Notes: generated from the letters alone by a model not told the origin. A stretch of 64,000 bases of DNA from Arthrobacter woluwensis (GCF_030816155.1 NZ_JAUSXR010000001.1:124001-188000); one strand, 5' to 3'; positions 28,235 to 37,916 are shown, numbered from the stretch's first letter. Translations and numbers: made by a program.

Positions 28235-29652
28235 CCACCACCACCGCCACCAAGTCCGGGCCCGGCGTCGGCGTCCTGACCGCCGCGCTGCTGACCGCCT
28301 GCATCGCCTTCCAGCTCAACGCCTCCATGCTCAGCCCCGCGCTGGTGTCCATGGAACACGAGCTGCACACGGACCAGGCCACCATCGGCCTCAGCCAGAC
28401 CTGGTTCTTCACCGCCGCGGCGCTGTTCTCCCTGTTCCTGCCGCGCCTCAGTGACATCGTGGGCCGCAAGCGCGTCCTGGTGGGCATGATGGCGCTCATG
28501 GCGATCGGTTCGGTTATCGCCGCCGTCGCCCCGGACGTCAGCTGGGTCTTCGTGGGCCGCATCATCCAGGGCGTCTCCGGCCCCACGGTGCCCCTCTGCC
28601 TGCTCATGCTGCGCTCCGCCGTCGACGACCCGCGCCGCTACGGCTCCCTCATGGGTCTCATCACGGCGGTCAATGGCGGCGTGGCCGGCGTCGACTCCTT
28701 CGTGGGAGGCTTCTTCACCGAGCACTACGGCTTCCGCAGCCTCTTCTGGATCATGACCGCGCTGGCCGTCGTCGCGGCCGTGCTCGTCCTCGTCCTGGCC
28801 CCCGAGTCCAAGCCTCAGGAGGGCACCCGGATGGACTGGGCGGGCGTGTTCTTCATCGTCGTGGCGGTCGGCGCCGTGCTGACGGCGCTCAACAGCGCCG
28901 CCGGACTGGTCTCCGCGTTCGACGCCGGCACCCTCACCTTCTCGATCGTCCTCGCCTTGGTGGGCGTGGCCGCGTTCATCGGCTTCTGGACGGTGGAGAA
29001 GCGCAGCGCCCAGCCGATGGTGGAGATCGCCCACCTGCGGCAGCGCTCCATGTGGGCCCTGCTGCTCACCACCACCCTGACCATGACCGGTATCTTCGCC
29101 GTCATCAACGGCATCGTCCCGGCATTCGTGCAGGCCGCGTCCCCGGGCTTCGCCGTCGGCCCGACCGAGATGTCCCTCATGATCCTCACCCCGTACGCCC
29201 TGCTCGGCTGGCTGGTCGGACCCTTCAGCGGCCGTCTCGCCCCGGTGATCGGCTACCGCCGCACGCTGCACCTGGGCATGGGCGGCAGCCTCGTGGCTCT
29301 GGCCGTCATCGCGTTCTTCGGACTCGGCAGCCTGCCGGTCATGATCATCGCGACCGCGCTGCTCGGCATCGCCTACGCTGGCACCGTGAACATCATGCTC
29401 AACGGCCTCGGAGTCGTGCTCTCCCCGCAGAGCAACCCCGGCTTCCTGCCCGGCATGAACGCCGGAGCCTTCAACCTCGGCGCCGGTCTGAGCTTCCTGG
29501 TCCTGCCCGCCGTGCTTCAGGCGACGCAGTCCCTGGCCGACCCGAAGCTGTCCTATCTCACGGTGGTGCTCACGGGCCTGGTCATCACGGTGGCCGCGTT
29601 CGCCGTCTCCTTCCTCATCCCCCGTCCCGCAGAAGCAGAGGTGCAGCAGTGA
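28231..29652 (+). CDS. MFS transporter, nucleoside-operon permease
   Basis: 473 residues, about 14 membrane helices, of the drug:H+ antiporter-2 like MFS group (LPRLSDIVGRKRVLVGMMAL is motif A; GRIIQGVSGPTVPLCLLML is the motif-C region). Its position, overlapping the nucleoside hydrolase by ATGA and the ribokinase by GTGA, implies that it imports nucleosides or related compounds rather than exporting drugs; this is context inference. Confidence 0.87.
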   Translation: MTTTTATKSGPGVGVLTAALLTACIAFQLNASMLSPALVSMEHELHTDQATIGLSQTWFFTAAALFSLFLPRLSDIVGRKRVLVGMMALMAIGSVIAAVAPDVSWVFVGRIIQGVSGPTVPLCLLMLRSAVDDPRRYGSLMGLITAVNGGVAGVDSFVGGFFTEHYGFRSLFWIMTALAVVAAVLVLVLAPESKPQEGTRMDWAGVFFIVVAVGAVLTALNSAAGLVSAFDAGTLTFSIVLALVGVAAFIGFWTVEKRSAQPMVEIAHLRQRSMWALLLTTTLTMTGIFAVINGIVPAFVQAASPGFAVGPTEMSLMILTPYALLGWLVGPFSGRLAPVIGYRRTLHLGMGGSLVALAVIAFFGLGSLPVMIIATALLGIAYAGTVNIMLNGLGVVLSPQSNPGFLPGMNAGAFNLGAGLSFLVLPAVLQATQSLADPKLSYLTVVLTGLVITVAAFAVSFLIPRPAEAEVQQ

Positions 29653-30602
29653 GTCATGTGGTCGTGGTCGGGTCCCTCAACGCGGACCTCACCCTGTACG
29701 CCGAGCGGATGCCGCTGCCGGGGGAGACCGTGCTTGGCACGGACTTCGTCATCCAGCCGGGCGGCAAGAGCGCCAATCAGGCCGTCGCCGCGGCACGCCT
29801 CGGGGCCGACGTCCGGCTCATCGGGGCCGTGGGCGACGACGCGAACGGCGCCATGCTCCTCGACTCCGCCCGGAACTCCGGAGTGGATGTCGCGGCGGTG
29901 CGCCGGATCGTCGGCGTGCCGACCGGCGTCGCGGGGATCACCGTCGACGCGCAGGGCGAGAACAGCATCGTCATCGTGGCCGGTGCCAACGGCGAGCTGT
30001 CGCCGCAGGACGTCGAACAGGCCTCCTCGGTGTTCGACGGCGCCGCGGCCGTGTGCCTGTGCCTCGAGGTCTCGCAGGAGACCGTCCTCGCGGCGGCCCG
30101 GGCGGGCCGTGCGGCCGGCGCCTCGGTCATCCTGAATCTGTCCCCGTTCGCCTCGATCCCCGCGGACCTCGTGGCCGCCACGGACATCCTCCTCGTCAAC
30201 GCCCACGAGGCGGGCCAGCTCCTGGGACGTGAGGCTCCCGCAGCCGAAGGGGAGGACTGGGCCGCCGTGGCCGCGGCCTTCGCCGACGCCGGGTTCCGCC
30301 GGGTCCTGGTGACGCTGGGCGCGCAGGGTGTCGTGGTGCTGGACGGCGCGGGTTCCGGGGATGGAGTCGCAGGTCAGGGAGTCGCCATCGAGCGGATCGC
30401 CGCCACGCGCATCGAGCCCGTGGACACCACCGGTTCGGGCGACGCGTTCACCGGAGGACTCGCCACGCGGCTCGCGGCAGGGGACTCCCTCGTGGAGGCG
30501 GCCCGCTACGCTTCGGTGGCCGCGGCTCACGCCGCCACCGGCCGCGGCGCGCAGGCCTCTTACGGCACGGACGCCGACGTCGTCGCGCTCCGGGACCGCT
30601 GA
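29649..30602 (+). CDS. rbsK: Ribokinase (PfkB family)
   Basis: 317 residues from GTG 29649, which overlaps the permease stop (GTGA) and has AGAGG 8 bp upstream. The N-terminal GSLNADLTLYAERMPLPGET and QPGGKSANQAVAAARLGADV are the ribokinase substrate-binding motifs; DTTGSGDAFTGG is the PfkB signature with the catalytic Asp. It would phosphorylate ribose freed by the two nucleoside hydrolases to ribose 5-phosphate. Confidence 0.92.
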   Translation: MSHVVVVGSLNADLTLYAERMPLPGETVLGTDFVIQPGGKSANQAVAAARLGADVRLIGAVGDDANGAMLLDSARNSGVDVAAVRRIVGVPTGVAGITVDAQGENSIVIVAGANGELSPQDVEQASSVFDGAAAVCLCLEVSQETVLAAARAGRAAGASVILNLSPFASIPADLVAATDILLVNAHEAGQLLGREAPAAEGEDWAAVAAAFADAGFRRVLVTLGAQGVVVLDGAGSGDGVAGQGVAIERIAATRIEPVDTTGSGDAFTGGLATRLAAGDSLVEAARYASVAAAHAATGRGAQASYGTDADVVALRDR

Positions 30603-30674
30603 ACCGCACCGGCTCCTGACCAGCACCTGCTTCTGAACAGCGTCGGCTTTCTGAACAGCACCGAAAGGCTCCTC

Positions 30675-31631
30675 ATGGACACGATCCCCGTCTACCTCGA
30701 CTGCGACACCGGCATCGACGACGCCCTGGCGATCGCGCATCTGCTCGCCTCGCCGCGGGCGGAGCTGCTGGGCGTCGGGACGGTGAGCGGCAACAGCGAC
30801 GCCGCGCAGTGCGCCCGGAACACGCTGGATCTGCTTGCGCTGGCGGGTCGTCCGGACATCCCGGTCGCCGTCGGCTGTCACGATTTTCAGACGGTCGCCT
30901 ACGGCGGGGGATCGCCGCACGTCCACGGTGACAACGGCCTCGGCGGGGTCGTGCTGCCGCGTGCGGAGCGTGAGCCGGAGGCGGAATCCGCGGCGGAGAT
31001 GCTGATCCGGCTGGCGCGGGAGCAGGAAGGGAAGCTGCACGTCATCGCCGTCGCGCCCCTGACGAACCTCGCGGAGGCGCTCCGCCGGGAGCCGCGTCTG
31101 CCGGAGCTGGTGGCGCACGTGACCATCATGGGCGGTGCGGCGCTGGCGCCCGGGAACATCACCGCGGCGGCCGAAGCGAACATCTTCCACGATCCCGAGG
31201 CGGCCGCGGAGGTCCTCGCGGCACCGTGGCCCGTGACGCTGGTGCCGCTCGACGTGACGATGACCGAGGTCATGGAGGAGGAGCACCGGCGCCGGCTGCT
31301 CGACTCCGGCAAGGCCGTTCCCGAAGCCCTGGCCCGCATGCTCGAGCACTACTTCGAGTTCTACCGCGGGATCTTCGGACGCCCCTCGTCCGCCATGCAC
31401 GACCCCCTCGCCGCGGCCATCGCCCTGGGCGAGGTGGCGGTGACGCTCGGGCCGGTGGTGCGGGTCGCCGTCGAGACCGGCCAGGGCCCCGCACGCGGCG
31501 CCACCGTCTGTGACCTGCGCGGACGCTACCGGGGCGTCGGCGACCAGGACGGCGCCACGTGCCGCGTGGTGCTCGAGGCGGAGCCGGGCTTCCCGGACGC
31601 TCTGGTCGACGGGATCCTGCGGGCGTTCTGA
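30675..31631 (+). CDS. Nucleoside hydrolase, second paralogue
   Basis: 318 residues. DCDTGIDDALAIAHLL is the Ca2+ motif, MGGAALAPGN and AEANIFHDPEAA the second substrate loop, and AMHDPLAAAI carries the conserved His-Asp. It diverges strongly from the hydrolase at 27248 (different loop lengths), so the pair probably divides purine and pyrimidine nucleosides. AAAGG precedes the ATG. It is 72 bp after ribokinase and is followed by a strong terminator. Confidence 0.9.
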   Translation: MDTIPVYLDCDTGIDDALAIAHLLASPRAELLGVGTVSGNSDAAQCARNTLDLLALAGRPDIPVAVGCHDFQTVAYGGGSPHVHGDNGLGGVVLPRAEREPEAESAAEMLIRLAREQEGKLHVIAVAPLTNLAEALRREPRLPELVAHVTIMGGAALAPGNITAAAEANIFHDPEAAAEVLAAPWPVTLVPLDVTMTEVMEEEHRRRLLDSGKAVPEALARMLEHYFEFYRGIFGRPSSAMHDPLAAAIALGEVAVTLGPVVRVAVETGQGPARGATVCDLRGRYRGVGDQDGATCRVVLEAEPGFPDALVDGILRAF

Positions 31632-31653
31632 GGTTCTGCTTTCCCCGGCTTGA

Positions 31654-31691
31654 CGGTCATTCCCCGGCGCTGCGGCGCCGGGGAATGACCG
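31654..31691 (+). terminator. Terminator of the nucleoside operon
   Basis: Perfect 17-bp stem, left arm 31654-31670 (CGGTCATTCCCCGGCGC), loop TGCG, right arm 31675-31691, followed by TTTAACGGG. Lies 23 bp after the stop of the second nucleoside hydrolase. Confidence 0.8.
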
Positions 31692-31722
31692 TTTAACGGG
31701 GGATCGCCCGGCTGGTGCCGCA

Positions 31723-31740
31723 TGTCCGGAATCCCGGACA
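31723..31740. promoter_or_regulatory. Palindromic operator upstream of hutU
   Basis: TGTCCGGAATCCCGGACA: 7-bp arms TGTCCGG and CCGGACA with four bases between. The same element, differing only in the spacer, is at 40382-40399 before hutG, and its core CCGGAATCCCGGA recurs before hutH at 33644-33656. It is therefore a probable binding site of a hut regulator. Confidence 0.6.
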
Positions 31741-31872
31741 AGACCCCCGGAAAGCCTCTCGTGACAAGGCGCGGAGTGCGGTGTCATTGAAGGGAAGCAC
31801 AGCACCGCATCCGGAACGGCAACGACGCCCCCGGCGAGGTGCCCCGAACCACTGGCCACACAAGGAGTCACC

Positions 31873-33606
31873 ATGGCACCCGCCGATTTCACCACCGGAA
31901 CCCGCCCGGTCAAGGCGCCTCGCGGCACCGAGATCTCCGCCAAGAGCTGGCAGACCGAAGCGCCCCTGCGCATGCTCATGAACAACCTGGACCCGGAGGT
32001 CGCCGAGCACCCCGAGGACCTCGTGGTCTACGGCGGCACCGGCCGCGCCGCCCGTTCCTGGAAGGCGTTCGACGCCATCACGGAGACCCTCAAGGACATG
32101 GAGGAGGACGAGACCCTCCTGGTCCAGTCCGGCAAGCCGGTAGGCGTCTTCCGCACCAACAAGTGGGCCCCGCGCGTGCTCATCGCCAACTCCAACCTCG
32201 TGGGCGACTGGGCCACCTGGCCCGAGTTCCGCCGCCTCGAGGCCGAGGGCCTCATGATGTACGGCCAGATGACCGCCGGTTCCTGGATCTACATCGGCAC
32301 CCAGGGCATCCTCCAGGGCACCTACGAGACCTTCGCCGCCCTCGGCAACAAGCTCATCGCCGCAGGCCGCGCCGACGGCGGCAAGGGCGAGGGCCGCGAG
32401 CACGAGGGTCCGCTGGCCGGCACCTTCACCCTGACCGGCGGCTGCGGCGGCATGGGTGGCGCTCAGCCGCTCGCCGTGACGCTGAACGACGGTGCCTGCC
32501 TGATCGTCGACGTCGACGAGTCCCGCCTGCGTCGCCGCGTCGGCAAGCGCTACCTCGACGAGGTGGAGACCGATCTGGACACCGCCATCGCCAAGGTCCT
32601 CAAGGCCAAGGAGGAGCGCCGCGGCTGGTCCGTGGGTTACGTGGGCAACGCCGCCGAGGTGTTCCCGGAGATCCTGCGCCGTCACCAGGCCGGCGAGTTC
32701 GTCGTCGACGTCGTGACCGACCAGACCTCCGCGCACGACCCGCTGTCCTACCTGCCCGAGGGCATCACCGTGGACGAGTGGAAGCGCGAGGCCGAGGGCG
32801 ACCCCGAGGGCTTCACCAAGAAGGCCCAGGTCTCCATGGCCCGCCACGTCCAGGCCATGGTCGAGTTCCAGGACGCCGGCGCCGAGGTCTTCGACTACGG
32901 CAACTCCATCCGTGACGAGGCCCGCAAGGGCGGCTACGAGCGCGCCTTCGAGTTCCCCGGCTTTGTCCCGGCGTACATCCGCCCGCTCTTCTGCGAAGGC
33001 CTCGGCCCGTTCCGCTGGGTGGCCCTCTCCGGCGACCCCGAGGACATCCGCGTCACCGATGAGGCCATCAAGGAGCTGTTCCCGGACAACAAGCACCTCC
33101 ACAAGTGGATCGACGCCGCCCAGGAGCGTGTGGAGTTCGAAGGCCTCCCGGCCCGCATCTGCTGGCTCGGTTACGGCGAGCGTCACCAGGCCGGCCTGCT
33201 CTTCAACAAGCTGGTCGCCGAGGGCAAGGTCAAGGCCCCGATCGTCATCGGCCGCGACCACCTCGACTCCGGCTCCGTGGCCTCCCCGTACCGCGAGACC
33301 GAAGCCATGAAGGACGGCTCCGACGCGATCGCCGACTGGCCGCTCCTGAACGCCCTGACTGCCGCCTCTTCCGGCGCCACCTGGGTCTCCATCCACCACG
33401 GTGGTGGCGTGGGCATCGGCCGCTCCATCCACACGGGCCAGGTCTCCGTGGCCGACGGCACCGAACTGGCCGCCGCCAAGCTGACCGCCCTCCTCACCAA
33501 CGACCCGGGCATGGGCGTCATCCGCCACGTCGACGCCGGCTACGAGCGCGCCATCGAGGTCGCCGCCGAGCGCGGCGTCCGGATCCCGATGAGCACCCAG
33601 GCCTGA
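31873..33606 (+). CDS. hutU: Urocanate hydratase
   Basis: 577 residues, slightly longer than the usual 550-560. Second step of histidine catabolism: urocanate plus water to imidazolone propionate, with tightly bound NAD+. The NAD-binding glycine-rich stretch [19 protein letters not shown] is near residues 193-211, and the catalytic Cys is in [15 protein letters not shown] near residue 430. AAGGAG precedes the ATG. Codon use is extremely biased to C/G endings, pointing to high expression. hutH follows after a long palindrome; hutG is 6 kb downstream; hutI is not in the window. Confidence 0.95.
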   Translation: MAPADFTTGTRPVKAPRGTEISAKSWQTEAPLRMLMNNLDPEVAEHPEDLVVYGGTGRAARSWKAFDAITETLKDMEEDETLLVQSGKPVGVFRTNKWAPRVLIANSNLVGDWATWPEFRRLEAEGLMMYGQMTAGSWIYIGTQGILQGTYETFAALGNKLIAAGRADGGKGEGREHEGPLAGTFTLTGGCGGMGGAQPLAVTLNDGACLIVDVDESRLRRRVGKRYLDEVETDLDTAIAKVLKAKEERRGWSVGYVGNAAEVFPEILRRHQAGEFVVDVVTDQTSAHDPLSYLPEGITVDEWKREAEGDPEGFTKKAQVSMARHVQAMVEFQDAGAEVFDYGNSIRDEARKGGYERAFEFPGFVPAYIRPLFCEGLGPFRWVALSGDPEDIRVTDEAIKELFPDNKHLHKWIDAAQERVEFEGLPARICWLGYGERHQAGLLFNKLVAEGKVKAPIVIGRDHLDSGSVASPYRETEAMKDGSDAIADWPLLNALTAASSGATWVSIHHGGGVGIGRSIHTGQVSVADGTELAAAKLTALLTNDPGMGVIRHVDAGYERAIEVAAERGVRIPMSTQA

Positions 33607-33612
33607 TTACCT

Positions 33613-33682
33613 ATCGACTGCTCCATAGGATGCCGTTTCCTGGCCGGAATCCCGGATTCCGGCATCCTATGGAGCAGTCGAT
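33613..33682. repeat. Long intergenic palindrome, family A copy 1
   Basis: Two perfectly complementary 23-bp arms (33613-33635 and 33660-33682; left arm begins ATCGACTGCTCCATAGGATG) around a 24-base loop. It starts 7 bp after the hutU stop and ends 26 bp before hutH. A second copy is at 37917-37988. It could act as terminator, processing site or extragenic palindromic element. Confidence 0.85.
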
Positions 33683-33707
33683 CCAGACTTTTGAAGAGAG
33701 ACCTCCC

Positions 33708-35297
33708 ATGACCCTCACCACTTCCGAGACCACCGTCGTCCTCAACTCCAGCGGCGTGACCGCCGAGGACGTGCTCGCCGTCGCGCGTCACGGCGCCCAG
33801 ATCACCATTTCGCAGGAGGCCCTGGACAGCGTCGCCAAGGTCCGCGCCCACATCGACGAGCTTGCCGTCAGCGAGACCCCCGCCTACGGCATCTCCACCG
33901 GCTTCGGCGCCCTGGCCAACCGCCACATCCCGAACGAGCTGCGCACCCAGCTGCAGAAGTCGCTCATCCGCAGCCACGCCGCGGGCATGGGCCCGGCCGT
34001 CGAGCGCGAAGTCGTCCGCGCCATCATGTTCCTGCGCGCCAAGACCATGGCGTCCGGCCGCACCGGCGTCCGCGCCGAGGTCCTCGAGACCTTCGTGAAG
34101 GTCCTCAACGCCGGCATCACCCCGCTCGTGCGTGAGTTCGGCTCGCTCGGCTGCTCCGGCGACCTCGCCCCGCTCTCGCACTGCGCCCTCGTGGTCATGG
34201 GTGAAGGCGAGGCCTTCGGTCCCGACGGCGAGCTCTACGGCGTCGCCGGCCGCCCGACCGTCGCGGAGCTGCTCGCGGAGCACGGCATCGAGCCGGTCAC
34301 GCTTGCCGAGAAGGAGGGCCTGGCCCTCGTCAACGGCACCGAGGGCATGCTCGGCATGCTGCTCATGGCCATCGCCGATCTGCGCACCTTGATGACGACG
34401 GCGGACATCACCGCGGCGCTCAGCGTCGAAGCCCTGCTCGGCACGGACCAGGTGTTCCTGCCGGAGCTGCACGCCGCCCTGCGTCCGCACCCGGGCCAGG
34501 CCGCCAGTGCCGACAACATGCTGCGGGTCCTCTCCGATTCGCCGATCGTCGCCTCCCACAAGGTGGGCGATTCCCGCGTGCAGGACGCCTACTCGCTGCG
34601 CTGCGCCCCGCAGGTGGCCGGCGCCGTCCGCGACACCGTGACCCACGCCGAGCTCGTCGCCACCCGTGAGCTGGCCGCCGCCATCGACAACCCGGTCGTC
34701 CTGCCCGACGGCCGCGTCTCCTCCAACGGCAACTTCCACGGTGCCCCGGTGGCGTACGTGCTGGACTTCCTGTCCATCGCCGTGGCGGACCTGTCCTCCA
34801 TCGCCGAGCGCCGCACCGACCGCATGCTGGACCCGGCCCGCTCCCACGGCCTGCCCGCCTTCCTCGCCGGCGACCCCGGGGTGGACTCCGGCCTCATGAT
34901 CGCGCAGTACACCCAGGCCGGCCTGGTCTCGGACAACAAGCGTCTGGCCGTCCCCGCCTCGGTGGACTCCATCCCGAGCTCCGCCATGCAGGAGGACCAC
35001 GTGTCCATGGGCTGGCACGCCGCCCGCAAGCTGCGCAAGGCCATCGAGAACCTCCGCCGCGTCCTGGCGATCGAACTGGTGACCAGCTGCCGTGCCCTCG
35101 ACATCCGCACCCAGCTCTCCGACGGCGAGCTGACCCCCGGCCCGGCCGGCGCCGCCGTGCTCGAGGTGCTGCGCGCCGTCGTCGAGGGTCCGGGCACCGA
35201 CCGCTTCCTCTCGCCGGAGCTGGAGGCCGCCGACAAGCTCGTGGGCGCCGGCGCCGTGCGCGACGCCGCCGAGAAGGCCGTGGGCCCGCTCGCCTGA
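33708..35297 (+). CDS. hutH: Histidine ammonia-lyase
   Basis: 529 residues from ATG 33708. First step of histidine breakdown: histidine to urocanate and ammonia. The MIO cofactor forms from an internal tripeptide; here it is Cys-Ser-Gly in GSLGCSGDLAPLSH (about residues 148-150), the variant known in actinobacterial HutH, rather than Ala-Ser-Gly. YGISTGFG (active-site Tyr loop) and VQDAYSLRCAPQ are conserved. The final SSAMQEDHVSMG carries the conserved Glu. Same transcript as hutU unless the palindrome between them terminates. Confidence 0.95.
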   Translation: MTLTTSETTVVLNSSGVTAEDVLAVARHGAQITISQEALDSVAKVRAHIDELAVSETPAYGISTGFGALANRHIPNELRTQLQKSLIRSHAAGMGPAVEREVVRAIMFLRAKTMASGRTGVRAEVLETFVKVLNAGITPLVREFGSLGCSGDLAPLSHCALVVMGEGEAFGPDGELYGVAGRPTVAELLAEHGIEPVTLAEKEGLALVNGTEGMLGMLLMAIADLRTLMTTADITAALSVEALLGTDQVFLPELHAALRPHPGQAASADNMLRVLSDSPIVASHKVGDSRVQDAYSLRCAPQVAGAVRDTVTHAELVATRELAAAIDNPVVLPDGRVSSNGNFHGAPVAYVLDFLSIAVADLSSIAERRTDRMLDPARSHGLPAFLAGDPGVDSGLMIAQYTQAGLVSDNKRLAVPASVDSIPSSAMQEDHVSMGWHAARKLRKAIENLRRVLAIELVTSCRALDIRTQLSDGELTPGPAGAAVLEVLRAVVEGPGTDRFLSPELEAADKLVGAGAVRDAAEKAVGPLA

Positions 35298-35320
35298 TCC
35301 TGGGTCACCCGCTTCGCTTG

Positions 35321-35389
35321 CTGAGACAGTGGGTTTCCGTCGAAACAGTGTGTTGTGCGCACTGTTTCGACGGAAACCCACTGTTTCGG
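35321..35389. repeat. Long intergenic palindrome, family B copy 1
   Basis: Arms of 30 bp (35321-35350 and 35360-35389) with two mismatches and a 9-base loop, 24 bp after the hutH stop. CAGTG occurs twice within each arm. The right end, AACCCACTGTTTCGGCG, is shared with 38104-38119. TTTAACGGG follows, as it does after the hairpin at 31654. Confidence 0.85.
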
Positions 35390-35437
35390 CGTTTAACGGG
35401 CCTTCGGGTGGATCGCGCGGACCCTCGGAACCCCTGG

Positions 35438-35467
35438 TTGTGGAAAATATATAGACTGGTCTATTAT
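35438..35467 (+). promoter_or_regulatory. Promoter with LmrA/YxaF-like operator; leaderless start
   Basis: TTGTGG (35438-35443), 18-bp spacer, TATTAT (35462-35467), with the ATG of the TetR gene exactly 7 bases after the -10, so the transcript is probably leaderless. The dyad ATAGAC-TG-GTCTAT (35451-35464) covers the spacer and -10 and resembles the Bacillus LmrA/YxaF box. Autorepression is likely. Confidence 0.65.
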
Positions 35468-35473
35468 TTTCGT

Positions 35474-36073
35474 ATGCCATCCAAAGGAACCCTCACCAAG
35501 GCCCGGCTCGCGGAGTCGATGCTCGAACTCATCCAGACCAGCGGCTACAGCGGCACGGGCCTGAACGCCGTCGCCGAACATGCCGCGGCGCCCAAGGGCT
35601 CGGTCTACTTCCACTTCCCCGACGGCAAGGAAGGCCTCGGTATCGCGGCGATCGAACTCGCCACGACGCAGTTCGGAACGCTCATCGCCGAAGCCGCCGC
35701 GACCGCGGGTGGCCCCGCCGACGCCGCACGGACCGCGATCGAGGCTCTCGCCGCCATCGTCGGCGAGAGCGACTTCCGGCTGGGGTGCCCCGTCTCCGTG
35801 GTGACTCTCGAAATGGGGGCGGACAGTGAACGCCTCCGCGAAGCCTGCGCCACTGCCTTCGAGTCGTGGATCGCCCCGACGGCCGCCCTGCTCGAATCCG
35901 GAGGCCTCGACGCCGAGGGGGCCCGCGCGCTCGCGACCGTCATCGTCTCGACCACGGAGGGCGCGGTGATCGTCTCCCGCGCGACCCGGAGCGTTCAGCC
36001 CCTCCTCACGGCCGCCGACATCGTGGCCGAGCTCATCAACCAGCGTCTCCAGGCCGCAGGGGGTGCACGATGA
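35474..36073 (+). CDS. TetR family regulator, LmrA/YxaF-like
   Basis: 199 residues. The helix-turn-helix is at about residues 12-56 (MLELIQTSGYSGTGLNAVAE ... GSVYFHFP). The C-terminal LGCPVSVVTLEMGADSERLR region matches the LmrA/YxaF ligand domain, a group that senses flavonoids or other planar compounds in Bacillus. ATG 35474 is chosen although no ribosome site exists because the promoter -10 lies 6 bases upstream. It overlaps the following fusion gene by ATGA, so regulator and enzyme are one transcription unit. Confidence 0.88.
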   Translation: MPSKGTLTKARLAESMLELIQTSGYSGTGLNAVAEHAAAPKGSVYFHFPDGKEGLGIAAIELATTQFGTLIAEAAATAGGPADAARTAIEALAAIVGESDFRLGCPVSVVTLEMGADSERLREACATAFESWIAPTAALLESGGLDAEGARALATVIVSTTEGAVIVSRATRSVQPLLTAADIVAELINQRLQAAGGAR

Positions 36074-37893
36074 CCTCGCATGGAGCATCCCGCCAGGCCC
36101 TCGTCTTCGGCGCCTCGGGTCTGATCGGCCGCCACCTGGTCCTCACCCTCGCGCGGGCCGGCGCCAACGTCACGGCGGCGGTCCGGAGTGAGGCGTCGGC
36201 GGAACGGGTCCAGCGATGGCTCACGGACCACGGCCTGACGCAGCATGTCAGCACCGTGATCGCCGACTTCGACGCCCCGGGCATCATCGCCGGCGGCGCT
36301 GCCGCGTTGCCCCACATCACCGAGATCCACAACTGCGCCGGGACCTTCCGCTTCGGCATGTCCGCCGAGGAGGCCCGCAGCGCGAACGTCGGCATCGTCG
36401 AGAAGCTCATCGACTTCGCCGCCGGCTTCCCCAAGCTGCAGCGGCTGCTGCACATCTCCGGATACCGCGTCGGGGGCCAGGACCCGGCAGAAGTTCCGTG
36501 GTCCGAGGAACGACGTGCGGAGGTGTACCGGGAGCTCGGTGGCTACGAGGCCTCTAAGGTGGAATCCGACGCCATCTTCCAGGCCCTGGCCGCGGAGCGG
36601 GGCGTCCCGTGGACGATCATGAACCCGGCCACCGTCATCGGCGACAGCGTCACCGGTGAATCGGACCAGGTCATCGGCCTCGCCAGGAACATCGAACAGC
36701 TCTGGGACCGCACCGCGGCGGCGCTCCCCGCCGGGAACACCACCTTCCTGCCCGTCCTGACGGTCGACTACATGGCGGCGTTCATGGCTGCGGCCGCCGT
36801 CGACCCTCATGCCGTGAACAAGGCCTTCTGGGTGCTCGACGACGCGACGCCGCCGCTCGCGGAGATGCTCACCCACGTGGGCCGTCACCTCGGTGGGAAG
36901 GTTCCTCGGCTGAGGATCCCGGTCAGCGTCATCAAGAAGCTCCCGCAGAGCCTCAGCAAAGTGGACCCGGAAACCCGCGGCTTCCTCTCGGACGACCGCT
37001 ATCCGACCGAGTCCGCCGTCGAACTCGCCGCACGGAACGGCCTCCGCACCCCCGACGTGTTCCGGTCGCTCGACCTCTGGGCCGACCACCTGGCAGCGCA
37101 TCGCTTCGGCGCCGCCATGGCGCCCGACCGGCGCTTCGTGGACGTCGCCGGCGTTCGCACCTTCGAGCTCGGCGACCGCGAGGCCTCCCGCGTGATCCTG
37201 CCCGGCCTGCCGGTCAACGCCGACACCTGGGCCGGAGTCGCCGCGGGCATCGGCGCCCGGGCCGTGGACTTGCCCGGCCTCGGCCTCAGTGGCGGGACCG
37301 GCGCCCAGGACTGGGACGAGTGGCTGCCGGCCCTGCTCCGCGGCGACGACGTCGACCTCGTCGGCCACTCGATCGGCGCGGGCGCCGCCGTGCTCGCCGC
37401 AGCGCGGTTCCCCGAGCGGGTCCGGTCCCTCACACTGGTCGCGCCGTTCTTCCTCCAGGCCCCGGGTAGCTTGTCGGCCGTCCTGAAACCGTTCGTCAGC
37501 GCGTACCTGCGGCGGACCGACGCGGTGAAGCTGTCCCGCCGCCTGACCGGGTCGGATGCGAGTGCCGTGGCTCTGGAATCCAGTGTCAGCGACCTCAAGA
37601 GGGGCGCGGCTCCCCGCGTGGCCTCGCAGCTCGCCCTCGCCGGATCGAAGCGCTGGCGGGCCGAACTCCGGGACGCGCTGGGACGGTACACGGGTCCGGT
37701 CCGCATCATCACGGGCAGCGAAGATCCGCTCGCTCCCGAGGCGCTGGAGGAACTCGAGGCGCGGGGCACCGTCGAGCTGATCACGATCCCGGGCGCGGGC
37801 CACCACCCGCAGCTGACCCACCCTGATGCCCTGACCGGGCTGGTGCGGGGCGCGGTGGCCCAGGGCACAGTGACCCAGGGCTCGCGGTCCTGA
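36070..37893 (+). CDS. Fusion: extended SDR (NAD(P)-binding) plus alpha/beta hydrolase
   Basis: 607 residues. Residues 1-350 are an extended short-chain dehydrogenase unit: LVFGASGLIGRH is the cofactor glycine motif, HNCAGTFRFG the NAG-like turn, and GGYEASKVESD the Tyr-x3-Lys pair (about Tyr159/Lys163). Residues 360-607 are an alpha/beta hydrolase: DLVGHSIGAGAA nucleophile (Ser about 433), TGSEDPLAPE acid and PGAGHHPQ His. I do not recognise this two-domain enzyme as a characterised protein. Coupled expression with an LmrA-like repressor suggests detoxification of an exogenous aromatic or ester (inference). Followed by two long palindromes. Confidence 0.87.
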   Translation: MTSHGASRQALVFGASGLIGRHLVLTLARAGANVTAAVRSEASAERVQRWLTDHGLTQHVSTVIADFDAPGIIAGGAAALPHITEIHNCAGTFRFGMSAEEARSANVGIVEKLIDFAAGFPKLQRLLHISGYRVGGQDPAEVPWSEERRAEVYRELGGYEASKVESDAIFQALAAERGVPWTIMNPATVIGDSVTGESDQVIGLARNIEQLWDRTAAALPAGNTTFLPVLTVDYMAAFMAAAAVDPHAVNKAFWVLDDATPPLAEMLTHVGRHLGGKVPRLRIPVSVIKKLPQSLSKVDPETRGFLSDDRYPTESAVELAARNGLRTPDVFRSLDLWADHLAAHRFGAAMAPDRRFVDVAGVRTFELGDREASRVILPGLPVNADTWAGVAAGIGARAVDLPGLGLSGGTGAQDWDEWLPALLRGDDVDLVGHSIGAGAAVLAAARFPERVRSLTLVAPFFLQAPGSLSAVLKPFVSAYLRRTDAVKLSRRLTGSDASAVALESSVSDLKRGAAPRVASQLALAGSKRWRAELRDALGRYTGPVRIITGSEDPLAPEALEELEARGTVELITIPGAGHHPQLTHPDALTGLVRGAVAQGTVTQGSRS

Positions 37894-37916
37894 CGACCCG
37901 GCAAGCCACCTCCTCT

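Noticed and set aside
34149..34160. Cys-Ser-Gly instead of Ala-Ser-Gly in the HutH cofactor triad
   Set aside because: Known variant of actinobacterial histidine ammonia-lyases; not novel.
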